Below are positions 27,874 to 38,200 of a stretch of 64,000 nucleotides of DNA, in pieces (position 1 is the first letter of the stretch; each line of letters begins with the position of its first letter). The translations under genes and the position numbers were made by a program. The notes beneath the pieces are model-generated. The model was given only the letters and a program-made list of their open reading frames with translations, was not told where the DNA came from and did no database searches. Source of the DNA: an uncultured Odoribacter sp. (GTDB taxonomy: Bacteria > Bacteroidota > Bacteroidia > Bacteroidales > Marinifilaceae); assembly GCA_910588375.1 (NCBI GenBank), contig CAJUQA010000003.1, positions 62,001 through 126,000 on the forward strand, in the 5' to 3' direction.

Positions 27874-28086
27874 ATGAGATTAGTTATTTCGGGTATATTG
27901 ATACTGGCCATTTGGATTATGATTTCAGTTTTTAAAGGAGAAGTTAAAACATGGGAGGGGAACAGCCCTGTTGCCGTATCCGGTTTCACGAAAACAACGG
28001 ATATTTTCTTAAAAATTTTTCCCGAAGAACTGCATCCCTGGCTCCGCTTCCACGAACAGGCAAACATCCCGTTTCTCAGGAAATAA
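27874..28086 (+). CDS. Possible small membrane protein
   Basis: 70 residues, not recognised. A single hydrophobic segment (LVISGILILAIWIMISVF) follows Met-Arg, then a polar tail including EGNSPVAVSGFTKTTDIFLKIFPEELHPW. The frame is open upstream from 27781 but without a signal. A partial -7 box AATATTTG sits at 27861-27868, very close to the ATG. It lies in a 430-base gap between the ligase and ybaK with no other gene. It may be real but unconserved coding is equally possible. Confidence 0.35.
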   Translation: MRLVISGILILAIWIMISVFKGEVKTWEGNSPVAVSGFTKTTDIFLKIFPEELHPWLRFHEQANIPFLRK

Positions 28087-28135
28087 TCCGCTTCTTTGTT
28101 TTTTTATTACATTTGAGGCCGCAATATTTTCCGGT

Positions 28136-28615
28136 ATGGCTACAAAAATAAACAAAACCAATGCGGCCCGCCTCTTGGACAAAGCCGCTATCCCCTACGA
28201 ACTCATTCCTTATGAAGTGGACGAAAACGACCTGGCCGCCACCCACGTTGCAGAACAATTGCATGAGGATATCCGATGCGTATTCAAAACATTGGTATTG
28301 CACGGAGACAAAACCGGTTATTTTATCTGTGTTATTCCCGGCGACCAGGAAGTCGACCTGAAATTGGCAGCCAAAGTTTCGGGCAATAAAAAGGCGGACT
28401 TAATCCCCATGAAAGAGTTGCTACCCGTCACCGGTTACATCCGGGGCGGCTGTTCGCCGATAGGGATGAAAAAAAGTTTCCCTACCTTCATCCACGAAAC
28501 TTGTCTTCAGTTCCCTCATATTTTCATCAGCGCCGGCATCCGCGGGCTGCAAATCAAAATCGCTCCCGATGCCCTCATCCGTTATACCTCCGCCCAGCCC
28601 TGCCAACTATTCTGA
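28136..28615 (+). CDS. ybaK: Cys-tRNA(Pro)/aminoacyl-tRNA deacylase YbaK/EbsC family
   Basis: 159 residues. Hydrolyses mischarged Cys-tRNA(Pro) in trans. The family features are the N-terminal AARLLDKAAIPYELIPYEVDE, VFKTLVLHGDKTGYFICVIPGDQEVDLKLAAKVSG with the catalytic-site lysine, and GYIRGGCSPIGMKKSFPTFI. The full length of a YbaK protein is present. The next gene on the same strand is cysS, but a terminator and separate promoter lie between, so co-transcription is not implied. Confidence 0.9.
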   Translation: MATKINKTNAARLLDKAAIPYELIPYEVDENDLAATHVAEQLHEDIRCVFKTLVLHGDKTGYFICVIPGDQEVDLKLAAKVSGNKKADLIPMKELLPVTGYIRGGCSPIGMKKSFPTFIHETCLQFPHIFISAGIRGLQIKIAPDALIRYTSAQPCQLF

Positions 28616-28630
28616 TGTTTCATCCAGGGA

Positions 28631-28684
28631 AATCAACCAGAATAGGTTGATTTTACAGAATCAACCAATAATGGTTGATTTTTT
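28631..28684 (+). terminator. Tandem hairpins, the second a terminator
   Basis: Two copies of AATCAACC/GGTTGATT follow each other: 28631-28638 with 28645-28652, and 28659-28666 with 28673-28680. Only the second is followed by a long T-tract. Repeat spacing is 28 bases. Confidence 0.7.
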
Positions 28685-28740
28685 GCAGGGAAACAATAAA
28701 AAAGTTATACCTTTATGCGTCAATTTCAAAAAGTTTGGAT

Positions 28741-30213
28741 ATGGATAATAAGTTTACGATATATAATACCATGAGTCGCCGGAAAGAGGAGTTTGAGCCG
28801 TTAAACCCTCCTTTTGTAGGCTTGTATGTTTGTGGACCGACGGTTTACGGTGATGCGCATTTGGGACATGCCCGTCCCGCCATCACGTTTGACGTGCTTT
28901 TCAGGTATTTGCAATATCTGGGCTATAAGGTCAGATATATCCGGAACATTACGGATGTCGGGCATTTGACAAATGACAGCGACGACGGGGAAGACAAGAT
29001 TGAAAAAAAGGCGAAGCTGGACCGGCTGGAGCCGATGGAAATCGTTCAGTTTTACACGAACCGCTATCATAAAAATATGGAGCAGCTCAATACGCTCAGT
29101 CCAAGTATTGAACCGCACGCTTCCGGTCATATCATAGAGCAACAGGAACTTATTAAAAAGATTCTGGAAAACGGATTTGCTTACGAAAGCGACGGCAGTA
29201 TCTATTTTGACGTAGAGGCCTATAATAAAAAATATCCGTACGGCAAACTCTCCGGCCGGAAAGTGGAGGAATTGTTTGCCAATACCCGACAGTTGGACGG
29301 ACAAAACGAGAAACGCAATCCTTTCGATTTCGCCCTTTGGAAAAAGGCTTCGCCCGAACACATCATGCGCTGGCCTTCGCCGTGGAGTGACGGTTTCCCC
29401 GGCTGGCACCTGGAGTGTTCCTGCATGAGCCAAAAATATTTAGGCGATACGTTCGATATTCACGGAGGCGGCCTGGATTTGCAGTTTCCGCACCATGAAT
29501 GCGAAATCGCCCAAAGTACAGCGGCTTACGGCCACGAAGCCGTACGTTACTGGATGCACAACAATATGATTACCATCAACGGACAAAAGATGGGCAAATC
29601 GTTGGGTAATTTCATTACCCTGGACCAATTGTTTTCCGGCGAAAACGACGTGTTGGAGCAAGCCTATTCACCAATGACGGTGAGGTTTTTCATCCTTCAG
29701 GCACATTACAGGAGTCCGCTCGATTTCTCCAATGAAGCCCTGCAAGCCGCAGAAAAAGGCCACGAGCGACTAATGGCTACCATGGAGGTATTGGAGCGTC
29801 TGAAACCTTCAGACAAGAATACTGTCCACGTGGACGAATTAGTGGAAAAATGTTTTCAGGCCATGAACGACGATCTGAATACACCGACACTGATTTCACA
29901 TCTTTTTGACGGTGTACGCATGATTAATTCTGTTGCAGCCGGACAGGAACACATTGACGCCGCCAATCTGGATAAACTGAAAAAATTGTATCACGACCTT
30001 GTTTTCACGATACTCGGACTGAAAAAAGAGAATGAGTCCGCCGGGAAAGACCATGAAGTGTTAGGAAAAGTGCTGGATATGGTCATGTCTATCCGCACGG
30101 AAGCCAAACAAAAGAAAGATTGGGCTACCTCCGATAAAATACGGGATGAGCTCAAAGCCGCCGGTGTGAATGTGAAAGATACCAAGGAAGGATACGAATG
30201 GTCGGTTGAATAA
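28741..30213 (+). CDS. cysS: Cysteinyl-tRNA synthetase
   Basis: 490 residues. Charges tRNA(Cys). Zinc ligand Cys31 (CGPTVYGDAH), HIGH motif HLGH (40-43), the zinc site HLECSCMSQKYLG and HHECEIAQS, and the KMSKS variant KMGKSLGN around 280. The C-terminal anticodon-binding part ends with DKIRDELKAAGVNVKDTKEGYEW. ATG 28741 is chosen since homology starts at MDNKFTIYNT. A TACCTTTA box at 28710-28717 may be its -7 element. The next gene starts 11 bases after the stop. Confidence 0.97.
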   Translation: MDNKFTIYNTMSRRKEEFEPLNPPFVGLYVCGPTVYGDAHLGHARPAITFDVLFRYLQYLGYKVRYIRNITDVGHLTNDSDDGEDKIEKKAKLDRLEPMEIVQFYTNRYHKNMEQLNTLSPSIEPHASGHIIEQQELIKKILENGFAYESDGSIYFDVEAYNKKYPYGKLSGRKVEELFANTRQLDGQNEKRNPFDFALWKKASPEHIMRWPSPWSDGFPGWHLECSCMSQKYLGDTFDIHGGGLDLQFPHHECEIAQSTAAYGHEAVRYWMHNNMITINGQKMGKSLGNFITLDQLFSGENDVLEQAYSPMTVRFFILQAHYRSPLDFSNEALQAAEKGHERLMATMEVLERLKPSDKNTVHVDELVEKCFQAMNDDLNTPTLISHLFDGVRMINSVAAGQEHIDAANLDKLKKLYHDLVFTILGLKKENESAGKDHEVLGKVLDMVMSIRTEAKQKKDWATSDKIRDELKAAGVNVKDTKEGYEWSVE

Positions 30214-30224
30214 CACGGAATCCT

Positions 30225-31328
30225 ATGTCTTATTTTTATTGTATCGTATGTTCTCTGTTGCTGATTTGTTGTAACAGCCGTCCTGCAAAGCAGGCGGAGC
30301 CGGGTATTACCGTTCCGGCGGCACCGGCTAAAAACAATACGAAGTACGTAAACAGCATACAATTCACCTCTCCCGCCCCCAATGCGACGTTCAAGTATCA
30401 CGACGCCGTGAATGTGGCGTTCAGCACCAAAGAAAAATTTCCGGCAGATTCCGTCCAGATTTTCTGGAACGGGGAGAAGGCTGCCACCATAGGAGCCGGT
30501 AAAACGGAATACAACTACCGGATTCCGGCAACCAAAACAGGAAAGAATACTTTTAAATTGGTTGCTTTTCATCCGGACAACAAACGGAGTGTAGCCACTC
30601 TAACCGTCACTGTAAAACCCGACCGGGCACCGGAAAAACTTCAATACAAAATCGTGCGGGAGTATCCTCACGACACGAAAGCATATACCCAGGGATTGGT
30701 ATATCAGGATGGCATATTGTATGAAAGCACAGGACAATACGGCGAATCGGGCATCCGGAAACAGGATATGAAAAACGGGAAGATACTTTCTGCCCTGAGC
30801 ATCGACAACCGACTTTTTGGCGAGGGCATTACTCTCTTGAATGATAAGATTTATCAACTGACGTGGACTTCCGGAAAAGGCTTCATCTACGACCTGAAAA
30901 CTTTTTCCCTGGAATCCACTTTTACCTATAACACACAAGGTTGGGGTATCACCACGATAGGCGACAAGCTGATTATGAGCGACGGAAGTCATAAACTTTA
31001 CCACATAGCCCCCTCTTCTTTCAATATCATGAAGGAAGTGGAAGTGTACGACCACAACGGTCCCGTCAAAAACCTCAACGAACTGGAATATATCAACGGC
31101 CTGGTATGGGCGAATGTGTGGATGCAGGACCGCATTGTCATCATTGACCCCGCCACGGGAGAAGTCAAACAGGAACTGGACTTGGGCCGGTTGCTGTCGA
31201 GAACCGAACGCGCCAGACTCGACGACAGCGATGATGTTTTAAACGGAATCGCCTGGAATCCGGAAAAAGGAACCGTGTATGTCACGGGGAAAAGATGGCC
31301 CAAATTATTTGAAATAAAAACGGAATAA
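30225..31328 (+). CDS. Secreted glutaminyl-peptide cyclotransferase (Glu_cyclase_2 family)
   Basis: 367 residues. Lipobox-like LLICC at the N-terminus suggests a lipoprotein. Residues about 35-130 are an Ig-like domain (VQIFWNGEKAATI, ATLTVTVKPD). From about 140 comes a beta-propeller glutamine cyclotransferase: EYPHDTKAYTQGLVYQDGILYESTGQYGESG, FGEGITLLNDKIYQLTW, GWGITTIGDKLIMSDGS, LNELEYINGLVWANVW, LNGIAWNPEKGTVYVTGKRWPKLFEI. It converts N-terminal Gln to pyroglutamate, which in Bacteroidetes fits processing of exported proteins. It lies between cysS (11 bases) and ung (11 bases) on one strand. Confidence 0.88.
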   Translation: MSYFYCIVCSLLLICCNSRPAKQAEPGITVPAAPAKNNTKYVNSIQFTSPAPNATFKYHDAVNVAFSTKEKFPADSVQIFWNGEKAATIGAGKTEYNYRIPATKTGKNTFKLVAFHPDNKRSVATLTVTVKPDRAPEKLQYKIVREYPHDTKAYTQGLVYQDGILYESTGQYGESGIRKQDMKNGKILSALSIDNRLFGEGITLLNDKIYQLTWTSGKGFIYDLKTFSLESTFTYNTQGWGITTIGDKLIMSDGSHKLYHIAPSSFNIMKEVEVYDHNGPVKNLNELEYINGLVWANVWMQDRIVIIDPATGEVKQELDLGRLLSRTERARLDDSDDVLNGIAWNPEKGTVYVTGKRWPKLFEIKTE

Positions 31329-31339
31329 ATCCATTCTCT

Positions 31340-32008
31340 ATGATTGATGTCAAAATAGAAGAATCGTGGAAAGAATTACTGAAAGAGGAATTTGAAAAGC
31401 CTTATTTCGCCGAACTGACTTCTTTTGTCAGGGAAGAATACAAGCAGGCACGGATATTTCCTCCCGGCAAGCTTATTTTCAATGCTTTCAATCACTGTCC
31501 GGTAAGTAAGACGAAAGTCGTCATCCTCGGTCAGGATCCCTATCACGGTCCAGGACAGGCTCACGGGTTATGCTTTTCCGTACCGGAAGGTATCGAACAG
31601 CCCCCTTCATTACAAAATATATTCAAAGAAATCCACGACGATCTGGGTACGCCAGTTCCGGCTTCAGGCAATCTGGAGCGCTGGGCAGACCAGGGAGTGC
31701 TGTTACTCAACGCCACGCTGACCGTCAAGGCTCATTGCGCCGGTTCGCATCAGAATAAAGGTTGGGAAACTTTTACCGATGCGGTCATCCAGCAACTCAC
31801 CCGGAAGAAACGCAATCTGGTTTTTCTCCTGTGGGGTTCTTATGCCCAGCGCAAAGGGGCGTTTATTGATACCAACTGCAATCTGGTATTGAAATGCGTA
31901 CATCCTTCTCCCCTTTCGGCCAACCGGGGCGGATGGTTCGGCAACCACCAGTTCAGCCAGGCCAACCGATATCTGAGAGAACACGGGATGAGTGAGATTA
32001 AATGGTGA
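31340..32008 (+). CDS. ung: Uracil-DNA glycosylase, family 1
   Basis: 222 residues. Removes uracil from DNA as the first step of base-excision repair. Motifs: GQDPYHGPGQAHGLCFS with catalytic Asp66, the Leu/Pro insertion loop HPSPLSANRGW with catalytic His, and LLLNATLTVKAHCAGSH. Full length for the family. It starts 11 bases after the cyclotransferase gene and is likely cotranscribed. Confidence 0.96.
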   Translation: MIDVKIEESWKELLKEEFEKPYFAELTSFVREEYKQARIFPPGKLIFNAFNHCPVSKTKVVILGQDPYHGPGQAHGLCFSVPEGIEQPPSLQNIFKEIHDDLGTPVPASGNLERWADQGVLLLNATLTVKAHCAGSHQNKGWETFTDAVIQQLTRKKRNLVFLLWGSYAQRKGAFIDTNCNLVLKCVHPSPLSANRGGWFGNHQFSQANRYLREHGMSEIKW

Positions 32009-32100
32009 TAACTTCGGGGACTTTAAAACCCATTTATTTCCTATTTCGTATTTTTATTTTTATTTTTGAGGCAGATTCTGTAAATTTTAAAAAATATACT

Positions 32101-33096
32101 ATGGTAAATTACAAAGATTTAGGGCTGGTAAACAGCCGTGACATGTTCAAAAAAGCCATGGAAGGCAAATATGCCATCGCAGCTTTTAACTTCAACAACA
32201 TGGAACAAATGCAGGCCATTATTCAGGCTGCCGTGGAATGTAAATCACCGGTTATTCTTCAAGTTTCAAGCGGTGCCCGCAAATATGCGAACCAGACTCT
32301 TTTGCGCTACATGGCTCAAGGTGCCGTTGAATATGCCAAAGAATTGGGATTGAACATTCCGATTGTTTTACACTTGGACCACGGTGATTCGTTCGAGCTT
32401 TGCAAAAGCTGTATCGACATGGGTTTCTCTTCTGTCATGATTGACGGTTCCCATCTGCCTTACGATGAAAACGTAGCATTGACCAAAAAAGTTGTAGAAT
32501 ACGCTCATCAGTTCGACGTAACCGTAGAAGGTGAATTAGGTGTATTGGCCGGAGTGGAAGATGAAGTATCGGCAGAACACCACACTTACACCCGTCCGGA
32601 AGAAGTGGAAGACTTCGTAAGCAAAACGGGCGTGGATTCTCTGGCTATCTCCATCGGTACTTCTCACGGTGCCAACAAATTCAAACCGGAACAATGCACC
32701 CGCAATGCCGACGGTATCTTAGTACCTCCCCCCTTGCGTTTCGACATTCTGAAAGAAGTGGAAAAACGTATTCCGGGCTTCCCGATTGTCCTTCACGGTT
32801 CTTCTTCCGTTCCTCAAGACAAAGTGGCCATCATCAACAAATACGGCGGAGCATTAAAAGACGCTATCGGTATTCCGGAAGACCAGTTGCGTGAAGCAGC
32901 CAAATCGGCAGTTTGTAAAATCAATATCGACTCTGACGGTCGTTTGGCCATGACAGCAGCCGTAAGAGAAATTTTCGCGACCAAACCGGCAGAATTCGAC
33001 CCGAGAAAATATTTGGGACCGGCCCGCGATTCTCTGAAAGAGCTTTACAAACACAAATTAGAGAATGTATTGGGCAGTGCAAACACTGTAAAATAA
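32101..33096 (+). CDS. fba: Class II fructose-bisphosphate aldolase
   Basis: 331 residues. Cleaves fructose 1,6-bisphosphate to DHAP and glyceraldehyde 3-phosphate in glycolysis. Zinc ligand His94 lies in HLDHGDSFE, the second in YTRPEEVEDFVSKTG/EVSAEHH, and the third in LHGSSSVP. GEFGVLAGVEDE is represented as VEGELGVLAGVEDE. ATG 32101 is chosen; the earlier in-frame positions lie in AT-rich intergenic sequence. It has an independent upstream region after ung and a strong terminator downstream. Gene length matches the class II form. Confidence 0.95.
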   Translation: MVNYKDLGLVNSRDMFKKAMEGKYAIAAFNFNNMEQMQAIIQAAVECKSPVILQVSSGARKYANQTLLRYMAQGAVEYAKELGLNIPIVLHLDHGDSFELCKSCIDMGFSSVMIDGSHLPYDENVALTKKVVEYAHQFDVTVEGELGVLAGVEDEVSAEHHTYTRPEEVEDFVSKTGVDSLAISIGTSHGANKFKPEQCTRNADGILVPPPLRFDILKEVEKRIPGFPIVLHGSSSVPQDKVAIINKYGGALKDAIGIPEDQLREAAKSAVCKINIDSDGRLAMTAAVREIFATKPAEFDPRKYLGPARDSLKELYKHKLENVLGSANTVK

Positions 33097-33116
33097 AGTA
33101 GTTTTCTAACTTTCAT

Positions 33117-33147
33117 AAAAAAAGCTGGCTGAATAGCCAGCTTTTTT
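33117..33147. terminator. Bidirectional terminator between fba and the second susD
   Basis: AAGCTGGCT 33122-33130 pairs with AGCCAGCTT 33135-33143; A-tract on one side, T-tract on the other. Confidence 0.9.
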
Positions 33148-33163
33148 ATTTCAAACTCGGCTT

Positions 33164-35257
33164 TTACAAACCGAACAATTCATTATACCCCGGATTCTGT
33201 TTCAAATTCGGATTCAGATTAATCTGATCTGTCGGAACCATATTAAGGTAATACGTATCCAACCATCCTTTACCGGTTGCCAATGGGCCCGGAATGGTAT
33301 AAATCCAGCCTGAACCGGCAGCATTGTTCTGAGGATTAGCATATCCGGAAGTATTGATTGTATTGTAATCAACAAAATCACCGGTATATTTTCCCGTACC
33401 ATAAGGTACATTCGTTGCCGTAATCCACATACCGCACGGCTGACGATTCACATACCACGGTGCCTTATGCCATCTCTTGATGTCATAGAAACTGAATCCC
33501 TGTCCCATCAATTCCACCATACGTTCCCGACGGATTTCCCAAAGCACGGGATCCACCTCATAATTTGTCAAAGCATCATATCCCTGTGTCCAAGCCGCCG
33601 TACCTTTATCCCGGTTCGGATCGAAATTCGCATCGATTTCCGCTACATTCATATTAGCTACTCCCGCACGTTCACGCAATCTGTTTATGGTTATATCCGC
33701 TACCGACTGACCGAATTGTCCAAGTTCCCAAGCAGCTTCCGCATAATTAAGAAGCACCTCTTCTATCGTAAATATCGGCTTGTCGGATGTCTGAAAGTTA
33801 TCATTACTACCCACTTCCCAAGCTGTATAATGTTTCCAGAAATAATATCCCGTCCAGCAACGCATATAGTTATCCGTCTGGCAATATGACGTAATATTGG
33901 GAGCGGAATGAGCCATGCTGCCGCCCCAGTTGTGTCCCGGGAGGCGTTTGCAACCCAATGATTCGTCGCCTGTACCGTTTTCACAAAAAACGTTGGCTCC
34001 GAAATAATCAATATAAGTCCGGAATTTGTCGGCGTACTCCTGCGTTATTGTATAGTTGCCATATCCGTTCAAATCCTCCCCTGCTTTCCAAAATGTCCAT
34101 TTTTTAAATGTCGTAACATTATCCGGATTAGCGTTGTTCTCGACCTTAGCCTGTACAGGAGGTTCGAAATTAATATGCAACCGGGGATCCCTATCTGCAA
34201 AATAATCCCACAAATCCTTGCCCTGTCCTCCTTGGAAACCGGAAGAAGCGTTGGTAATCGGCTTACCGTTTTTCATCAAAAACATATCCACCGTATACTG
34301 CGGAGCATCAGCACGATGTGCCTCCACATGAATCAAATCACTGAATCGATGCATCAATATACCGCTCACATACTGTTTATACATGATAATACCCGGTTTC
34401 CCCGCCAGATTTTCCGATGTCATAATTTCATCGTATCCGGCTCCGGGATAATTATTCATACCGTTACCGAAATAAAGAGAAGGATATTCATCCATTAATT
34501 CTTTAGAAATCTTCAAACATTTCTGCAAATAACCGTTGTAATCCTCATTCAATCCATGATATTTCGCCCACGTTCCCTCACGCAGCAAGAATCGGCTAAG
34601 GGCGGCCTTAATAGCATTGGCAGTCAAACAATTATCACCATCCTGAGATACATCACCGATATTGGCAATAGCATATTCCAAACGAGTAATGATACTATCC
34701 ACCACTTCGGCACGAGGGGTTCGTTCTCCGTAAGCCTCTTCCGACTCATCGGTAAGCACATTGTTTATCCAGGGCACATCACCATATTTAGCCACAAGTT
34801 CCATATACCACCATGCATGAAAGAAATATCCTACAGAACGCCAATGGCGCTGTTCTTCCTCTGTTAAATTACCGTCATTCAGATGACTAAGCATAATATT
34901 CACCCGACGGGGATATTCAAAATTCCAATTATCGGAACTGGTTGTCGCCGAAATTGTCTGATAGGCATAGGGATTTCGCATATTATCACGTGTCGTCATG
35001 ACACCGGCATAATAATCGCTCGACCACTGTCCACCATAATAATACGTATTTCCCGAAAAATTGGTATAAATTCTTGTATCCGTAAACAAAGCATAACACG
35101 GATTCATGTAAGCTTTGAAGTTGTCATATGTCTGAAAAGCATTCGTCTCCGTCAGACCCGTAAGCGGTTCCTTTTCAAGGAAGCTGTCATTACAAGCAGT
35201 AAAGACAGACGAAAGCGCGATACAAATCGCTATAAAGTATTTTATTTTCATAGTCAT
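33164..35257 (-). CDS. SusD/RagB-family glycan-binding lipoprotein (locus 2)
   Basis: 697 residues, long for SusD. Lipobox VFTAC (MKIKYFIAICIALSSVFTAC). SusD hallmarks are SVGYFFHAWWYMELVAKYGDVPWIN, TANAIKAALSRFLLREGTW, PIFTIEEVLLNYAEAAWELG and VDPVLWEIRRERMVELMGQGFSFYDIKRWHKAPW. It binds glycan at the cell surface in partnership with the SusC of the same locus, 9 bases upstream on the same strand. The large size suggests extra loops for ligand capture. Start at 35257; the second ATG (35251) is possible. Confidence 0.92.
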   Translation of the reverse strand: MTMKIKYFIAICIALSSVFTACNDSFLEKEPLTGLTETNAFQTYDNFKAYMNPCYALFTDTRIYTNFSGNTYYYGGQWSSDYYAGVMTTRDNMRNPYAYQTISATTSSDNWNFEYPRRVNIMLSHLNDGNLTEEEQRHWRSVGYFFHAWWYMELVAKYGDVPWINNVLTDESEEAYGERTPRAEVVDSIITRLEYAIANIGDVSQDGDNCLTANAIKAALSRFLLREGTWAKYHGLNEDYNGYLQKCLKISKELMDEYPSLYFGNGMNNYPGAGYDEIMTSENLAGKPGIIMYKQYVSGILMHRFSDLIHVEAHRADAPQYTVDMFLMKNGKPITNASSGFQGGQGKDLWDYFADRDPRLHINFEPPVQAKVENNANPDNVTTFKKWTFWKAGEDLNGYGNYTITQEYADKFRTYIDYFGANVFCENGTGDESLGCKRLPGHNWGGSMAHSAPNITSYCQTDNYMRCWTGYYFWKHYTAWEVGSNDNFQTSDKPIFTIEEVLLNYAEAAWELGQFGQSVADITINRLRERAGVANMNVAEIDANFDPNRDKGTAAWTQGYDALTNYEVDPVLWEIRRERMVELMGQGFSFYDIKRWHKAPWYVNRQPCGMWITATNVPYGTGKYTGDFVDYNTINTSGYANPQNNAAGSGWIYTIPGPLATGKGWLDTYYLNMVPTDQINLNPNLKQNPGYNELFGL

Positions 35258-35266
35258 AAAATTAAA

Positions 35267-38200
35267 TTAGAATGAAATGCTGGCACCGATAGACCAGGTA
35301 CGATAAAACGGATAAGACCAAGAAAGACTTTCCGGATCATACCCTTTAGGCAAAGAGGTGAAAGTCGCCAGATTTTCCACACTCACATACAAACGAAGTT
35401 GATCCAAACGACACTTATCCAATAACTCTCTCGGGAAAGAATAAGACAACGTTACATTCTTTATACGCAAATAAGAAGCATCCTGTATATATTTCGTACT
35501 GGTACGGGTATTGGAACCGACATTACCTTCCTGTCCGTAAATACGGAACAATTTGGCATTCGGATTTTCCGCCACCATATAATCGGGACTTTCCGGGTCA
35601 TAACTTTTCGCTCTCCAATAGTTAGTTTGGTTGTAATACAACGGCCAGAACACACCGTCACTACCGCCACCACCAAAGGGATACAGAGCCGAACCGCCCA
35701 ATACATAATCCCGTTTGCCTACACCCTGGAACATCACGTTCAAATCGAAACCTTTATAACCTACACCTAAATTACCGCCAAACTGATAACGGGAAGTGCT
35801 GTTTCCGATAACTTTCATATCACCGGGATTCTCTAACGTATTTTCTCCGTTATCAATAACACCGCTATTGTCACGATCCCTAAATTTCACATCTCCAGGT
35901 TGAACAGTGTATCCATTAATGGAAGGAATTCCTTCTTTCAATACCCACATTCCCAATTTGGCTTTCTGCAAATCGAAATCATCAATACTGTAATAACCGT
36001 CAGCTACATATCCCCAGATTTCATTAAATTTTCTCCCTTTATAATAATAATTCAAATTTCCACTTTCATTATTATACTTGGTAATTTTAGAAACATGGTC
36101 ATACACATTAAAACCCACACGATAATTCCAATCACCTATACGGTCCTGCCAGTTTACCGCAATCTCCCAACCGTTCGTGCGCATATCGGCAACATTCTGC
36201 AAAGGAGCGCCGGCACCCACTGTTGAAGGAAGTTCCACACCGTTAGCAAGCATACCCTCGGTATTCCGCTGATACCAGTCAAAAATCACATTCAAGCGAT
36301 TGCCTACCGCATTCACATCCAATCCCAAATCCAACGTCTTCACGGTTTCCCATGTATAATTGGCACGTACAAGTCCCGGAGCCGTCGTATAAGTCGTTTT
36401 ATTATCCCCATCAAGCCAATAAGTACCCTGCGCAATATTCATGGTCGGTACAAAACCGTAAGGATCGATATTTTGGTTACCTATCGAACCATATGAAGCA
36501 CGGATTTTGAATTCATCCAACCAATTCCGGGACCATTCCATAAAATTTTCCTGTGCCATACGCCATCCCACTGAAACAGAGGGGAAAAATCCGAAACGAT
36601 TCTTTTTAGGGAACTTGGAACTTCCGTCATAACGGGCATTCACCGTCAACAAGTATTTCTCATCGAAATTATAGGTCAAACGTCCGAAACCTCCCCGGAT
36701 AGAATACTCTTCATAACCATCAGCAATATTTTTAGTACCGGTACCACCTCCGAAAGAAGGCACTGTCGGAACGGATTGTCCTTCAATCGAAGTATTCAAA
36801 TAACCATACCATGAATTCTCCTGGTTGTATCCCAACATGACGCCCAAAGCGTGTTTACCCAACTGGACATTATAATCCGTATAAAGGTTCAAGGCGTTAT
36901 ATTTGGTCGTATTCGTATTTATCGTATAAGTATCCCTTGTCGGATCAGTAGGATTGGTTTTAATTGCCAGCTGTACATCGGCAAATCTCAGAATATCCGT
37001 ATAATTTTTGTATCTGTAATTTTTCTGATTATATGTATATTCCGCCATAATATTCCAACCTTTCAACGGCTTGAAAATAGCCTTTGCCTGAATACGGGGA
37101 ATAGAAGTCGTTGCCGTAGAAGTAGGCGAAACTTTATAGGAATTGCGCGGAGAGTCAATAATAAGATCCTCTGTCGTTCCAAGGATCTCCGCCGGCATAT
37201 ATCCTTCCGGATACCAGTTAATCAAACGGGTAGCATACGGATCACGGATATTGGAAGAAAGAGCCTTCGTCTTGCTGTCCGTATAATACATCGTTATCTC
37301 CTGGGTATACCACTTTGTAATATCCGCCGATATATACGAAGACAACGCTTTACGGGTGTATTTATCTTTATCGGTAACCATCGGACCGTTTTCATAGCTA
37401 TAATTTCCGGAAATACGGAAACGAATCCTGTCGGAACCGCCGCTAACGGAAACATTGTGATTTGAAAGCACACCGGTTGTCAAGGCATTTCCAAGCACAT
37501 CCCCTTCTTTCAGATAATACACTTTGCCATCCGTATGTTTATAAATACCGTTATCATACACACCTTCGAGTCTTCCCTGTTTATACTGGGACAGCAATTC
37601 CTTCCAAGTAGTGAGAGAACCGTCTCCCGCCCAATATTGACTTGAATAACCGGCCTCTTCATAAGCCGTGATATAATCCTCCAGAGACGCCTGTTTCGGT
37701 TTCGTCAATGAAGATTCCCATCCTTGGTTAAAGCTGTAATTAAACTTAAAACTCGTATTATTTTTGGGACGTTTCGTCGTAATCAAAACGACACCGCAAG
37801 CGGCACGCGCACCGTAAATAGCTGCAGAAGCAGCATCCTTCAATACGGAAACGCTCTCAATATCATCCGGATTCAACGCATTGATATCTCCCTCCACATT
37901 GTCAATCAATACAAGCGGAGAACCACCATTAATGGAAAGATCACCACGAATATTAAACGATTTGCTTTGTCCGGGTCCGGAAACTCCCGACACCATCAAA
38001 CCGGGAATAGCTCCCTGCAAAGCTGCCGAGGCACTGATAACAGGACGGTCGCCCAAAACTTTGTCCATCTTCACTTGAGAAACGGCACCTGTCAAATCAA
38101 TTTTTTTCTGCGTACCGAAACCTACTACCACCACCTCTTCCAACGTTTTGGTATCTTCCTTCAAAACAATCGTAAGCGGTGTCCCGTCCCATTTGATTTC

